Positions 24,001-37,392 are shown, counted from the first letter of the stretch. The stretch is DNA of 64,000 nucleotides from Linnemannia schmuckeri (GCA_029449235.1 JANATG010000010.1:62001-126000), one strand, 5' to 3'. Notes: generated by a model from the letters alone, not told the origin. Translations and numbers: made by a program.

Positions 24001-24558
24001 TTATTTTATTTTGGTTGTATGATGAATAATGTTCCAAGTTCGATGGCCGCCCGTGGGTACTTTTTGTCTTGTATACCCTTGAACGAATCTAACCTTCCTC
24101 CTTTTTTACCATTTGGTTTATTCGCCGACATTTTTATTAGGAACGAGCTTTACCATAGACTGTTTAACCAGTTGCAGACGCACTTTTCAGCATTGTTCAT
24201 GCCAAAGGCCACGATGGCCGAGGATGTGCACGTATGGCGCTTCTTGGCTGCCATGGCTGTCGGCGCAACTGTTGACCAGCAACACGTTCTCGTCACGGAA
24301 GTGAGGTAATTAATCCCCTCAAGGATAGCGTCTTCTGTGGTTTCATTGTTCTTTTTTCAACGCGTGCGCATTTGCTAACGCCTTTTGTTCCCTCTTTCCT
24401 GTCTATGTGTTAATAGAGAGCAAGTATTGGACAATGTGATTGCGGCACAGACGTCGCGTTTGTCGCCCGAGAAGGCGGCACAAAGGATCGGAAACGTCAA
24501 CTTGTTTTTGCACGCACTTGGCTTGGATGCCTCTCAAGTGTCAGTGCCATCTATGTAA
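21079..24558 (+). CDS. PAT1: mRNA decapping activator Pat1
   Basis: Pat1 links deadenylated mRNA to decapping with Lsm1-7 and Dhh1 in P-bodies. Eleven exons fit in phase: 21079-21319, 21481-21573, 21674-21756, 21885-21939, 22087-22412, 22534-22825, 22932-23283, 23396-23708, 23840-23940, 24141-24305, 24417-24558; 720 aa. Landmarks are the N-terminal DFFGFNT (Dhh1-binding type motif) with ETYDNLADDLEETRDDLND, KMMSLEEVEAAL in the middle, then FINRIQISQLVTDDPYADDF and VTVEGALGKIAVNSV, and the helical C-terminal domain with HPFISILNYSKGKKVIPRVL, MLVANFESLNVC and VNLFLHALGL. Intron 1 has a GC donor (gcaagt at 21320). Exon 4 (PSHAASSIWGSFSNTTAR) is only 55 nt and was placed by phase. The start begins the conserved N-terminus directly. 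Confidence 0.93.
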
Positions 24559-24855
24559 AAAGAACATAAAAATAAGACTTGTGCCCTTCTTTTTTACGCG
24601 CATTTCTTACTCATCCATCCATCATGACTTTTTCCGCCCCGCTATCAGCTTACACAACGATGCACACACTACCAAACGAAAAAGAAAGAAAAAAAAATAA
24701 AAAGTACAAAAACAAACAGCAAACTTGTAATCTCATTGGTTTTTTTGTTTGAGATGGATCGTGGGAGAATTAAGAAAGGCAGTGCTGAGATACATTTATT
24801 AAAAGTTGGGGTGAGGGCATGCACACACAAATAGATGGTATGGATGGTGGTAAAC
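24559..24855. other. Convergent 3' region, no gene
   Basis: The 297 bases between the tail-to-tail PAT1 and TMEM184-like genes are A/T-rich and hold only terminator-like sequence; no gene is seen. Confidence 0.6.
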
Positions 24856-27800
24856 TTAGTCTCGGAGAGTGGGGGCTGGGACAGCAATGGGCGGTGAGCG
24901 TGTCCACAGGATTGCTTCTTCGTAAGGTCCATCATCCTCGTATGCTCCAGATCCAGGCCCTTGTCGATATGGCTGTGGAGGCGGGACTCGAGAACGACCA
25001 TCGATATCAGCTCCACCGCGTCTACTGGGCTGGGGAATGAAGCGGTCATCAGTCTGTTGTTGTTGCCATCGTTGAGCAAGCGGCTGCTGTTGCTGTTGTG
25101 GAGATAGAGGATCGACGATGGGAGGGTTTCTGGACACCCGCTGACGGGCGTCTCGCTCTCGCTGTTGGAGCTCGTAGTCACGGACAAAGGGGGCTGCGTA
25201 CCGCGAGGCGGGGAAGAGGTTCTCAGAGGGGCTCTCTGGTGAGTAGTAGGGGTCTCTGCTGTTGTTCTCGTAATTGTCGGTTGCATATCTGGGGTCTCTA
25301 TCCCTGTCACGGTCACGGTCGCCGTCTCGGCGGTCTCGTGTAGTGGGGGAGGGGTCTTGGGCACGGCGGACGGATCGAGAGGAGCGGTCGTCGAGAGAGA
25401 CAAGGGCTGGAGGGGGTAGAGACCGGAAGCGAGCGTCGACGGATGGGTGGCCGTACTGAGGTTGAGGCTGAGGGATATAAGACTGTCTCGAGTAGTCATC
25501 CTTGTAGGGCCGAGATGAGTACTGTTGCTGATGGGATTGCTGTGGTTGCTGCTGGTAGTAATACCGCTGATCCCTATTCCTATCCCTATCTCTGTCCCTG
25601 TTCCTATCCCTGTCCCACTCTCGATCCCTAGTGCCAGCTCGCTCGCGTCGCTGTCGATCGTAAAGAGCTCTGTCTTGTGGGAACTGGTAGAGCTGCGCTG
25701 GCGGCACTGGTTGTGGCAGAGGCATCGGGTACCTGTAAGCCTGTTGGTATCGACCCTTGGGGACTCGACTGACACCCCCACCGACTGTTGGCCTGAACCC
25801 ATAGTCGTGCACTCTGAACCCTCCTCCGCTGCTATCCGAGTCGAGACTTTCTATACTATTCCTGCGTCTAGGTAGTAGTTGCTGCTGGCGTTGTTGGTTT
25901 CGACTACTGGAAGGAGGAGATGGTTTCATAGTTGCCCGCTGTTGCTGTTGCTGATGGTCGGGCGAGTCGTGTTTCTGATGATGCAGCTGACGTCGGTGCT
26001 GTTGCTCTTGGTACTGCAACTCCTGCTGAGTGCGCTGTTGGTCCTGCAGCTTCTGTCGGTGTTGCAATAGATTGTACTCTGCCACGATTGGATCTTCCTG
26101 CACCACCTGTTGTTCTGTACCTGCAGCTGTTGCAGCTGCAGTAAAATTACTATCGTCCGATGGTACTTTTCCCGGATCGGGAACTTGGCTGTCGACGGGA
26201 GCAATAAATAGTGGCGGTAAGGTTGACTCTCCTCCTGTTGCTTTTTTCTCTTCCCTGGGAAGGAGATGAAGCTGGTGAGAGTTCTCCTCGCCTTGTATAA
26301 CGACAGAGGTACGGTCAGGGGCAGCAGCAGCAACACTTGTAATACCTGCAACTGCATTTGCATCGACAGAGCCAGGGACGGGAGCGGAGGAGGAAGAAGA
26401 AGGTTCGGGATGATCTGATAGCACTGGATATTGAGAGCGCCGTCTTTCCTCGCGTAGGAGCTGTTGTTGCTGTTGCAGCTGGAGATAATACTCGGCTTGG
26501 CAGTTCTGCTCATTAAGATAGTGCATCCGTTCCAGGTAGTGTTCGTGGTCGAGGCCGTAGTGCGATAGCTCTGGGTCGGAGCGACTTGCTTCTCGGTGAT
26601 GGTAAAACCCTTTTCTTCCTGCAGGTGCGGGCGCAAGCGAGTCGGGGGTGGTGCTTATCGACAGAACAGAAGTGTCGGCAGAATCGCCACGCTGATGATG
26701 AAGGTGGTGGTGGTTGTATACTCCTCCTCCTCCTTGTTGCTGTTGGCCGTAGTATGAGAGCGCGGCGATGCGGGGATGGTTCGTTGCTGTTAATGGGTCG
26801 CGGGTGAATCCTTTGCCGCCATTGTTCTTCCTATTGCTCTTGTTATCGTCGTCGAAATCCCGATCGAATTGGTAGGAGTTGCTGCCCTTGGTGACAAAGT
26901 TATCGTTTGCCAACCTAGTCAATCCGCCACGAGGAAGAGCGTCAATATCTACTGGTGGTACACTTCTGCCTCCGCCTCCGCCTCGACTCGTCTCCATAGG
27001 AGGAGCGTGAGGTTCGGGTGACATGGGTTGGACGGGGATAGGGAGAACATAAAGTGCCGCTCCTCCTGTCGCTGCTCGCTCTAGATCGCGATCGCGGTGG
27101 TCGAATCGACTTGTTGTTTGCTCCTGGTCGATCTCTAGACGGTGGTCTCGTAGACGTTGTTGACGACGCCCATAGTCCCATTCGCTCCTTCCTCCTCCTC
27201 TCGCTTGAGACTCCTGAGCTTCATAAGGTTGATATTGGTGGCGGTGGCCATGTTGGTACTGCATCGGGATAGGAATATCGACCGAGCTGCCAGGGGAACC
27301 CATGTTCTCGTTAGCGGGTGACAGAGGTAAGTCGACGTAAAGTCCCGAGAGGGCAATCTTGCGCTCGACCGGGTCAGGCTGTATATCTGGAAGAGTTGCT
27401 CGTTCAGTTCTGGCTGCATCTGCCTTTTCCAGTTTGATCGACGGGTCTCGCTCGAGGTGGGGTAAGATCGGGTTTGCGGCAGCGGCACCCTTTTTGACGG
27501 GTTTGACGGGTTTGTGGACGACGTTTGAGCGGCCATAAGCTTCGATCCCTGATCCTGACCCTTCTCCTCCTCCTTCACCCATGTCGTACACGGCATCAGT
27601 AAGTCGGCCGCGGCCTCCTTGGTAACTGCCACTGTTATTGTTATCCTGGAACTGGCGGTAGCGACTGACAGGTCCTTGTCCTGCACCAGTCCCCTCGCTA
27701 CCATCCGCATCATGTCTACGTCGATCCTTCTCCTTGTTCTCGTCGTTATCATGGCCGTCGTCTCTGTTGGTTCCTTTCTCCAAATCCTTGTCGCCCTTAT

Positions 27801-30249
27801 CATCAGACTCATTATCATCATCGTCCTCATCGTCGTTGATGGAACTACCACCCTCCTCATCTTCATCCTCCTCATCCGTACCCAAACCCATCTTCTTCCT
27901 CTCCTTCCTCCTCTTCTTCCTCTCCTTCAGCTTCTTCTTCTTCTTCTTTTTCCTCTCCTTTTCCAACTCCTCCTTGGTCGGGGTATAGGGCACTTCGGGT
28001 CTCACGCGCCCAAAAGCAACCTGCAGATCTAGTAGCCGACGACTATCCTTGTCGACGGGGACACCCCGGATCCACTTGTACATGTACTTGCAGCCGTAGG
28101 AGAGCTCACGGATCGTGTCGAGTGGATTAAACGAATCAAGGATTCCGCGCCAGATCGGGGTCTTTTGTGTGAAATCCATGACTTTCTCTGGTGGGCCTTC
28201 GTCTTTCTTTTTCTTTGACTTTTTGTCACCCTTCTTGTCAACGAGTGTTGCAGACAGCGCCAGTTTCCGTTTGGGTGTGCCTCCTGCTCCTGTTCCTCCT
28301 GCCTGCTGTTGCTGAGTCCTGTCACCAGCCGCCGTAGGCATCGTGTCGAAACTAAGAGACGCCAACGCCGAATCGCTATTTCCATTGTCGCGATCGTCAC
28401 CATTGCCACCGCCAGAAGTAAAGAGCGCCTGCTGCTGTGGCGGGGGGAGATCCGGGTTAGGAATCTTGGGAACATAGGGCTTGTAGGAGAAAGCCTTAAG
28501 ATGGATGATGGCAAAGATGACCATCTCAAAGTCAATAAGGAGAGCATTGATTCCTATTGATATATCGCCCGTCGACCAGTACTTGGACGCCTTGATGTAC
28601 CCTATTTAGTATGTTATGAGCAATGTGCGAAAGGCGAAACGGTTTGATGAGTAAAGTTGTGAGCAGAAAGGGCGCTGATAGAGTGAGTTGAGAGTTGGGT
28701 GAGCATATGCAAAGTAAGCGTACATTTAAGAATAGCATTGTACGCTAGCGAATATGCTCAAGTCCATTTAAACAATTTGAGTCTGTGTGGGGAGCATAAT
28801 GCAGAGGACGAAGCTGCTAGCTAAACACGTTACCAAAGTAGACAAAGCCCTCGACGACCAACGACTGCCAGAAGGAGAAAAAGATGACCTGTGTGTACGT
28901 GTGGAGCGGAACGGCAAGTGTAGGAATGGAAAGGGACGAAAATATAATTGCATAGGCGTGCTTAGTGATGGAATAACATACATATTCATATGCCATCCCA
29001 TGGATGACCACGGAAAGAGACAGGGAGAGAGAGTAGTAGAGAGCAGATCCTCATCTCATCTTGCGCTCTCTTTCTCGCTCTGTCTTCTAGAATAAGCCTT
29101 CACTTTCATTGTGCATGTTATTATTTACCAGCTTGATGGCGAGAAATTTGTAGAATGGCTCGTACTCTTTTAGGTCCGTCCGGACCGTAAAGTAGAACAT
29201 GATCTAGTAAGTAGCATGGATAAAAAAAGAATGACGACAAGATGGCTTCAATGTCAATTAGAGTGCTTCGTGTTTCTCTTCTCATGTCGCGTAAAGAGTC
29301 GTGTAGCTACTTAGCTAGAATAAAAGACTTACGAGAAAATAGGTAGCCAGCGTAACGGAGGTAAAGTTGATGAACAGGATCCAGACATGTCCAAACTTGG
29401 GGTTCCAACTACTCTCACAGTACGTTCCTTGGGTCTCCAACACAACCGTTAACAGACTGCCCACGATATTCAAAGGCACATACTGCAGGATCCCCCACTT
29501 CATAAACTGCAAGAAATGGGGTCTAGAGGGGTTGTACTTTAGACAGCACATGGGGAAGAACCATCGTTCGGTTTTCTTGTGTCTCTTCAGGGCACGCTTT
29601 TGGTCCTCGAGAGAGTCGCCGAGGTACTGGAGGAGAAGGATGAGGAAGGAGGCGATGACGAATGCCTCGTAGAAGACGCGGATGGTCTCGTAGTAGATTG
29701 CTTCGCGGACGTAGACGAATGAGAACCAGGAAGTGATTGCATAAATGGGCACCATGAGCAACATCCGGACGATATATCGCTGTTGGTTGGGCTGAAGGTT
29801 ATTAGAGCCATTTGATTGATGAATATGCCGCAACCGTGGATAACAAGAATAGAAAGAGAAGAAAAGTGGACGTTGGTTTTCTTAAACTTTTTGTTAGTAA
29901 AGTTCAATTGCATGATCGATGAACGGCGTCGTTCATTCTTTTCGTTACAACCCTGTTTGTTGCACTACTCCTAGGGCAATAAGAAATAACACAAACTGGT
30001 TTTATCTCCAATATGACCCCTGTGTAGCCCTTCCATGTTTACCTTGGTGTAGTACTGGTAGTGTCGATAGATCAGGACCAAAGAGATGGCCGTCGCGAGA
30101 AAAGTACAGCACCCGGCTGCGATCCATCCTATACGCGGGTAGTCGAGCGTCAGCCCGTTGGCCGAGAAGAGTCGTTCGGGGTCCTCGGGGAAGTTCTCGA
30201 TCGGACAGCCCTTTGGCGACAGGACTGGTTCATGATGTTCTGTCGACAT
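24856..30249 (-). CDS. TMEM184/organic solute transporter Ost-alpha family protein with giant disordered tail
   Basis: The family (Solute_trans_a) comprises seven-span membrane proteins; animal Ost-alpha moves steroids and bile acids, while fungal members are little studied. Minus-strand exons are 30249-30043, 29791-29333, 29203-29129, 28888-28834 and 28601-24856, giving 1513 aa. The membrane core takes about residues 40-300: GWIAAGCCTFLATAISLVLI, the family block QQRYIVRMLLMVPIYAITSW, EAFVIASFLILLLQYLGD, LKYNPSRPHFLQFMKWGILQ, LVIFFSFWQSLVVEGF and LIDFEMVIFAIIHLKAFSY. The remaining 1,200 residues, in one exon, are disordered: a Lys-rich block (KKKKKKKLKERKKRRKERKK), acidic runs, Gln and His runs, and an Arg-Asp repeat (RDRDRDRNRDQR). 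A short conserved-looking segment (PIWRGILDSFNPLDTI) follows the core. Typical family members end near 400-500 aa, so the tail is unusual. Confidence 0.88.
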
Positions 30250-31432
30250 TTTGTTGTCGATGTATTATGTTCTTCTCTCCCTCACGGTCAAGTGAAGAGA
30301 GACTTTTTGTTGTTGGTATGGCGAAGAGAAGGATAGAAGTGTAAAGGAGATAGTCGTTATGAGACAGAGGGAATAGCTGTCGATGGTTCGTTGCTGCTGC
30401 TGCTGGGCCTTTATGCAGGTGTCGGCTGGGTGGATCGGTCGTTGAGTCGAGTTGATCCTCCTTTGGAGTACTTTGAAAGGGTGAAAAGGTCAAACTGGAA
30501 TATGTCGTCTCAGTCGATCGTTCAGGTACAGAAACAAAAAGGACCGCTGCAGTCGAGATAGGTGTGATCGCAAAGGAGCGAGATAGGGGATCGATGCAGG
30601 TACTGATCTAGTAGTGGTAGTGGTAGTGGTGATGGCCCCGCCGAGTTGAAAGGTGGAAAGTAGGAGGAGTAGTGCAAAAAGAAAAGAGGAAGGGGAAGAA
30701 GGGGAGCAGAAAAGTTGGACGGCGGAGGCAAAGAGAAGAAGCGAAACGAGTAAAAAACAGCGATATCGGCACTTCTCTCTCTTTGCCTCCACTTTACCTT
30801 TACCCCTGTCGTCGTTGTTGCTTACCGTCAGTTCGTCCTCTCCCCCTCCTCTCCAACGTGAACGAAAGCGTGCGTGAGGGTGAGGGCATGGTCGTCGTCA
30901 TGTCAGTGAGCGCAGACAGACAGAAAAGGAGGACATACCAAAAAAATGATAATAGGGGGTGGCCATCGATGACCGGCTGACCGTCAGACGAAGTCAGTCC
31001 GTCAACAACATGCAGCTATAAGTGAGAATGACCCTTTTTTTTGTCGCCGTCTTTGTCGATTTCGGTACATTTGCGTTCCACACCTGTGCTCGAGCCAGGA
31101 TGGTTCGCCATCGAGAAAAAGGGGGTTCTACCTGGGGGAGAGCAAGGGAGTAAATGAGAAGGAGGATAAAGGAAAAGCCTTTTCAATCAGTAACGTGTGT
31201 GTGTGCTCGTGCAGTGATGACCCCACTTGTTCGATCGTGAACCCTACTCTTCAGCTATTCTTATCCCTTGTCACATCCCTCTCTCCACAACAGGTAATGA
31301 AGTATGTTAAAAAAAATGATGCATGCGTGTTTAATGTTGCAAAAGGGAAGAGAAGAGTATCTATGGTACGAGGAAGGAGGTGAATGTGAATGGAATGCTG
31401 GTAATGATATAAAAAAATGAATGAGAAAGAGA
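30250..31432. other. Non-coding region upstream of TMEM184-like gene
   Basis: No exon chain or motif was seen. The segment holds the promoter of the minus-strand TMEM184-like gene and the 3' region of minus-strand UTP22. Short frames present are CT/GA-rich low complexity. Confidence 0.55.
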
Positions 31433-34400
31433 TTAGTTGGTGGCAGAGGGGTCCCTGTTCACCTGCACCGAACGAACAAGACCGTAGCCAATCCGCTCGA
31501 TCTCACTCATCAATGCCTCAATGTTGGGCACCACCATCTTGGATCCACCCGTCGTCTTCCCATTCTTGGCCTTTGTGCTCAGCTCCTTTGCGACCTCCTA
31601 TTAAACAAAAAGGAAATATCGTTAGTCAATCTATTCCTTCCTCTTTTCGTTGACGATCTACAGACAAGCAGCAAGCACAAGAAACAAGTGGAGATACTAA
31701 CCAAGACACCGTCCTTGTTGACGTCTGCCGGTTTGCTGTTGAAGCCGAGGTTGACCTTCCAGGCTCTTGGGCTGAGCGCCATAGGGTTCCAGAGAACACC
31801 GATTTGCGTGCCTCCATACCGGTCGTGGAAGAACAATGCAATATCTCCATATGTCCTCTACAAGAATCGGAAGAATGGAAAAAAAGCAAATGTCGTTAAT
31901 AACCATTAATAGAAAGAAAATAAACAAAACAAAAAAACAAAAAAAAAAAAAATAGGACAACAAGGGTGGAGACATACTTGGAGCTCGGCAAGATATTCGG
32001 CGGCGGGGTCAAAGCCAATAAGGATCTGCTCGCCAAAGACACTCTTTTGGAAGGTGCCCAAGTTCTTGTACTTGTCTCCTTTGGTCACAAAGTACTGTGC
32101 GTCGGGCGACAAGTTCTGTGCATAGCGTGTGCACATGGCTGGATTCAAGTCAATGACCACATCGTACTGTGCAGTAGGTGTGATGAACAAGGCATTTAGG
32201 GCAGAAGAGCTGGTGGTGGCTGATGCAGCGGTGACCTTGAGCATATGATCCAAGCTGGTCTTGGCCAATGCCTTCAGACGCGCCACCATCATAGGCGACG
32301 GAGATTGCCATGTCCACCACCTGGAAAAGGTATCCTTGTTGGTGGCAATGAACATGCTGGCATGATCGCTCGAAATCGACGTCGTCTTGGTCTGGGGGGA
32401 GGTGGCAGAGTTGGAGGCAATCATGTTTTTGCGGGTGTTGGCGAAGTTGTGACGAATATCGTCTCTCTCCTTGGCGGTCATCTCGCCATTGAGATCCACA
32501 ACTAGGGGTTCGTGCTTCCAGTCCCAGGTAGATAACAGATTCAAAACACGGGCAAATCCAGCGAAACCACTGGCAGGGGCAACCCAGGGTGCTGGGTCAG
32601 AGTAGACGGCGGCAGAGAGGAGCTCCAAGGCCTCGTCGTTGAAGTAAGGGGCGAGCCAGTGGGCGCTCACCCATCGCTTGGTGAGACGGATGGTCTGGGA
32701 GAGCGAAGGGTACTTGTGGGCAAGGGCGTGCATGAGAAAGGTGTGCATGGGGGCCTGGACAAAGTGTCTGTTGTAAAGGTCCAACGCCTTCTGGTGCTGC
32801 TCCTTGAGGCTCTGGCTGGACTTGCGGTCGGAAATGATATCCTCGCACAGAGTGATCTCCTTGTCGTAGGCGATCCTGCAGCGGAAGACAAATCCTGGTG
32901 CAACCCGGACATCCAAGTATCCATTCAAGCCAAGCGAGTGCTCGGCAGTCTCCTCAACAACGGTGGCGCGCATGCCCTTGTACTTGATCTTATCGGCCAG
33001 ACGCAAGTAGAACGCCGTCTTCATCCTCTGGATCGCCTTCAAGTTATCAGGCCACTTCTGCGAGGTCTCGAACTGAATAATGACGTCTAAGGGCTCAACG
33101 TACTGAGCACTGTCGGGGAAGTGGGCAGCTGGCACATTGAAGTCTCTGGGCTGAGGAATAAAGGTGGATGAGAGACGAGCGGCGGGCGAGGCAAAGTACA
33201 TGTGGGTGACGGACAAAGGCATGTCCTCGGCAGTCTTGACGGCCTTCGAGAGAGCCTCGAAAGCGTTGACGACAGTCTGGAATCCGTTTGCAGCAGCGAC
33301 CTTGTTGTCGAAGAGTCGTTCGGGGATGGCCTTGCTGTTGTACTGGATAAACTTGTTGAGCTGGCCAGCCCAGTAGTGGACAGAGTCGTGAGAGACCGCG
33401 AAGTGGTGCTTCAAGAGGTATCCAATCATCTGTCCGACAATGAGATGACGAGCGTCCATGCCCTGAGCCTCCCAGACAGCACTCTCCAAAATGCTACCAT
33501 CCTTAAAACGACGAAGCTCAGCCTTGTTGCCCCAGAGAGTGCGGAACACGTTGGCAGCCTCCAAATCGTCAGCAGGGGGTCCCAAATCCACCAGACGAGC
33601 ACACTCGGCGGCGTTCAAGAGAAGACCAATAGTGATGACCGAATCTGCTCTAAAATCGGGTGCGCTGCTCGAGGTAGCCCAGTTACCCAGAGGCTCATAA
33701 CGGGTGGCGACCAAGTGAATTCTGTCCGTCAATCCGCGCTTCAATAGGGGGGCAATCGAGCGTGCAAAGTGGACAAAGGGTGAGGGATAGTCCAATGCGG
33801 CGACCTTGGTATAGCTCTTCAATCCGGCGATGTTCTTGGGGACATGGACCTTGATAACATTATCGAAGCGGAGGATGGGGCTGTCGACTCTCTTCAAGAA
33901 CAGAGCCTCGAACTTATCGTCGCTCGATTCGGTAAAGAACTTCATAGCCAAGCGAGCCTCGTGTTGAAGCTCATCGAGGGCAGCCTTAGAAACATGACCT
34001 GCCAAGTTGATCTTTCCTGAGGAGTCGACGAAAACGACGTCAAAGTTAGAGACAAAGGCCTCCTTCGAAAACTCTCCTGAGGAAGCCTGCTGACCCATCA
34101 TGATGGGGTGGGCAGTAAAGTCGTGTTGGGCGATAAAGTCAATCGTTCCCTTGGCGAGTTGGTATGAGCTGAATCCGTTGGCGAGCTTCTTTCCTCCGTT
34201 GGCTCCTCCTCCCTGTAACAAGTACCCCATCAGCATCTCCAGCAGGAATCCGTTAAAGCCCTCGTTCGTGCTGCGAATGAGGCCACGCTGTGTTGCCCAG
34301 ACCTTGAGGAGGATGCAGCCGTCCTTGAAGGCAGCGCAGTTTTTGCTGTGTTGATAGAGGAATGTGAGGTGGGATGTAAAGGCGGTGTCCTGTTGGAGGG

Positions 34401-35780
34401 CGGTGTTGTACTGAGGGGTGGGGGGTTGCTCGGTGGTGTCGGCTGAACGAACGTTGTTGCGACCAGGAGCCAGACGCTGTGCAGGGAATACTGAGGATGG
34501 GATATAGGGGATGATCCTAATAGTGCAACGCATCTTCTTGAAATCGGTGGCGCTCTTGTCTACATTGTCAAGGAGGAGAAAAAAATAAGGGTAATTAGAA
34601 AAGTGCTGTTATCGACACTAAAAGAGGTGTAGCGAGTAAACTTCAACTCTTCCGCTGGTGTTTGTTGTTACCTCCAGAGGGGTGCAAGATCAAAATCGGC
34701 TTGCGCTGATCTCCATGGAGTGTGCTGAATTCGGTCCTTGTGCTCGACATTCCCGATTTTTTATCCTGAATGGCAGCGGCAAGCACAGAGAGGTAGTATG
34801 CGCGCTTGTAAAAGTATCTGTAGTTCATGTGGTCCTTCTCCTGGAACAGCTCCTCGGGCATCTCCACAGCGACATCCACACTCCAGCCATCACGACTCTT
34901 GGAAACGGTCTTCAAGGGAAAACTGCCGACAAGGTGCATGGCCGAAGGTGCGCTGTAACCGAATGTGTACTGGATATCTGAAGAGGGTTCTGGTGAAGGG
35001 AATGGGATAACGACCGATCTTTTCTTCATGTTGGCCTTGATAGCCGCAAGCTAATTAAATAAAAGAGGTATCAAAGAGATTAGTATGATGTATAACACGC
35101 AACGCATAATCCCCTTCACTCTCCGAAGAGACAAGTTCGACAGCACTTACGGACAGTTCTTGGTGTGCAGGGGTGCGGTCAAAGATCTCCTTAAGTTTGC
35201 GAAGGGCGGCTTCCAGGGGCTGAGCCTTCTTGTAGTCGATTTGAACCTCCTTCAACAGCTCCTCAATCTGGAGCTTGAAGATGTTGGACTTGAAGAGATC
35301 GGAGGATTCCTGGAGTCCCTGAATCTCATCGTTGGTAGGTGCCTTGTAGAGAGACGAGTTCTTGACGCCCATTGAGTTTTGTGGTTTTGAAGAAGCATCG
35401 TGCTCTGCTGCGGCCATGAACTCATCCTGCTCGTCCTCGTCGTCGTTGCTATCGTCGTCGCTTCCCATTGCCTGGTCCTCGCCTTCGATATAATCGCCTT
35501 CCTCCTCGTCATCCTCATCCTCGTCATCATCGTTGCTATCTTCTTCCTCGTCAATCATGTCGTCATATGCCTCTTCGCCGCTGGACGACTCGGGCTCTGG
35601 CTCCATGACCTTGCGGGACTGTTGACCCAGGGGTGAAAAGTAAGTATATTAAAAAAGTTAGCGCGACAAGTGAATGGTAAGAACTGACATTGCAATTTCC
35701 TTTTGCAGTATGTTTCGGAAGTGTACCTTCTTAGCAGAGACGGGAGTTGGGCCAGCCTTTCGTTTGATGGAGGGCGCCAT
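31433..35780 (-). CDS. UTP22: U3 snoRNP/SSU processome protein Utp22 (NOL6/Nrap)
   Basis: Utp22 belongs to the UTP-C module of the small-subunit processome and is needed for 18S rRNA maturation in the nucleolus. Minus-strand exons are 35780-35727, 35618-35151, 35050-34672, 34559-31978, 31857-31702 and 31597-31433; all phases fit, 1267 aa (yeast 1237, human NOL6 1146). The N-terminus has a basic start (MAPSIKRKAG) and a long acidic tract. The Nrap domains follow: VVIPFPSPEPSSDIQYTFGY, CAAFKDGCILLKVWATQRGL, the second copy FKDGSILESAVWEAQG, and RLTKRWVSAHWLAPYF. The C-terminal exons give RTYGDIALFFHDRYGGTQIG and the conserved IGVLWNP. These are nucleotidyltransferase-like and PAP/OAS-like folds that are catalytically dead in this family. 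The start ATG opens a frame with no alternative. Confidence 0.93.
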
Positions 35781-36784
35781 GATGTGAATGTGAAGGGTGT
35801 GTAGCAAAGAAGAGTGAATGGAGTGGTTTGGCTACCTTTAGTGCCACATATGGTCGATAGTGGTCGGTGTTTGTTGATTTTTTTTCTTTTTTTTTTTTGG
35901 GCCACACCAAGCCACATTATGACTGTCTTTTCACCTTCGTTTACCTTTTGGTGGCAAAATCATCACTTTGGCGCCGCCTAGGGGCCTACGAAAAATGACA
36001 GTTGCAGGAACTGGAGACGGGCAGATACAGGTAGACAGATAGATATGGTCTCGGCTTATGCACTCATAACGAGCAAGAAAACAAAGTCGATAAATAGGTG
36101 AAGTAGAGAGATGTTACTGTATGTTGCATATCGGGCAACAACACAAGAGTGGATTTCAGAACAGTGACGAATGATCATTGGTCCCCACTCTAGGCTCGGA
36201 TTTTTTTATCTATTCCTGTTTGCGTTGGTATCATTGTTTGTTTGTTTATTTGTGCACAAAGGAAAAGAAAAATGGGCTGAAGTGAGAAACAAAGGCGCGC
36301 GGCGTGGCGAGGAGATGGATGGGGTTTGAGTCTGACCGTGAGAGCGTGGAGAGATGTGTACTTGTTCTTGGTGGAGCAAAACGGATGGGGATCGGTGGAT
36401 TGGGTCGGTGGATAGGCCATTATCCATCGTTATGACCATCTCCTTCATCACCCGCTAGTAAAAACAAGAGTGCTTGGGTCCGGTCCTCTTTCCTGTTTCT
36501 CAGACATCCGCTCATTCTTTTATTTTTTGTCCTTGTGCGCAGGGGCGCTTTACGATAGTGTATATGAGAGAGGAAGGAAGGAAGGGAAGAGGGTGGACAC
36601 TAGGAATTTTCCCAACCTCATTTCGCAGGCGAGACTTGCAGCATGCATGGGAAGGAAGGAAATGGTATAAATGTTATTCCCACGCCTGCATACACATAAG
36701 TACAGTAAAGGTGGGGCGAGGTGCGGGTTGGATGGAAGGGTCTTGCGAGTCTAGAAGGATGCACTGTCGGTCGTGCAAGGCTGC

Positions 36785-36811
36785 AAAAAAAAAAAAAAAA
36801 AAAAAAAAAAA
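36785..36811 (+). repeat. Poly(A) homopolymer, 27 nt
   Basis: Uninterrupted A run in the gene-empty stretch between UTP22 and PMA1. Confidence 0.9.
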
Positions 36812-37374
36812 TATGAAAAAGACTCACACAAGCAAGCAACAATGCAGTTTTTTTTTATTTCACTCAACAAATAACAGGCACCAACAACAATACAATAATA
36901 AAAAGGACAAGAACGACAAAGATAACAAGAATGAATGACAACAACCAGCACAAGCGCATTCTTTTGGCCAGGTACCTTGCGTTATGACTTTTAGTATTAA
37001 CTACTCATCGACTTTCATTCTTTGCAGTTGAACGACGGATACACAAACCGAAAGTCTCGAAGTAAAACGCCATGCTTTTTTTTCTTTCTCGGAATTAGTT
37101 CCGCGACTACTGACTGTCCCTTGTTGCTTTGTGTTCGAAAGTGAATAGAAAGGAAAAGAAAACAAGGAAAACGACTCATTCATTCGTGTGTCTACCCCTT
37201 CGCCATTGTGCACCCCTTCTCTATATTTTCCATGTTGAATGATTGCCCGCTAGACTTCGACACCACGTTGACGTGACAAGTCGCAATGCAAACATAAACT
37301 ATATTTTTTTTTCTTTCTCAAAGGAATGCAGAGGATGGGTGTAAATGCGGGGATGTGTGGGACATTGATAGTGC

Positions 37375-37392
37375 GGGGGGGGGGGGGGGGGG
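37375..37392 (+). repeat. Poly(G) run, 18 nt
   Basis: Eighteen consecutive G on the plus strand. It is the only long G homopolymer in a window where long homopolymers are otherwise A or T. Such a run can form a G-quadruplex. Confidence 0.9.

Noticed and set aside
31906..34533. Treating the long UTP22 open frame as the complete gene
   Set aside because: Upstream exons (acidic N-terminus and first Nrap blocks) and two downstream exons join it in exact phase, extending it to 1267 aa.
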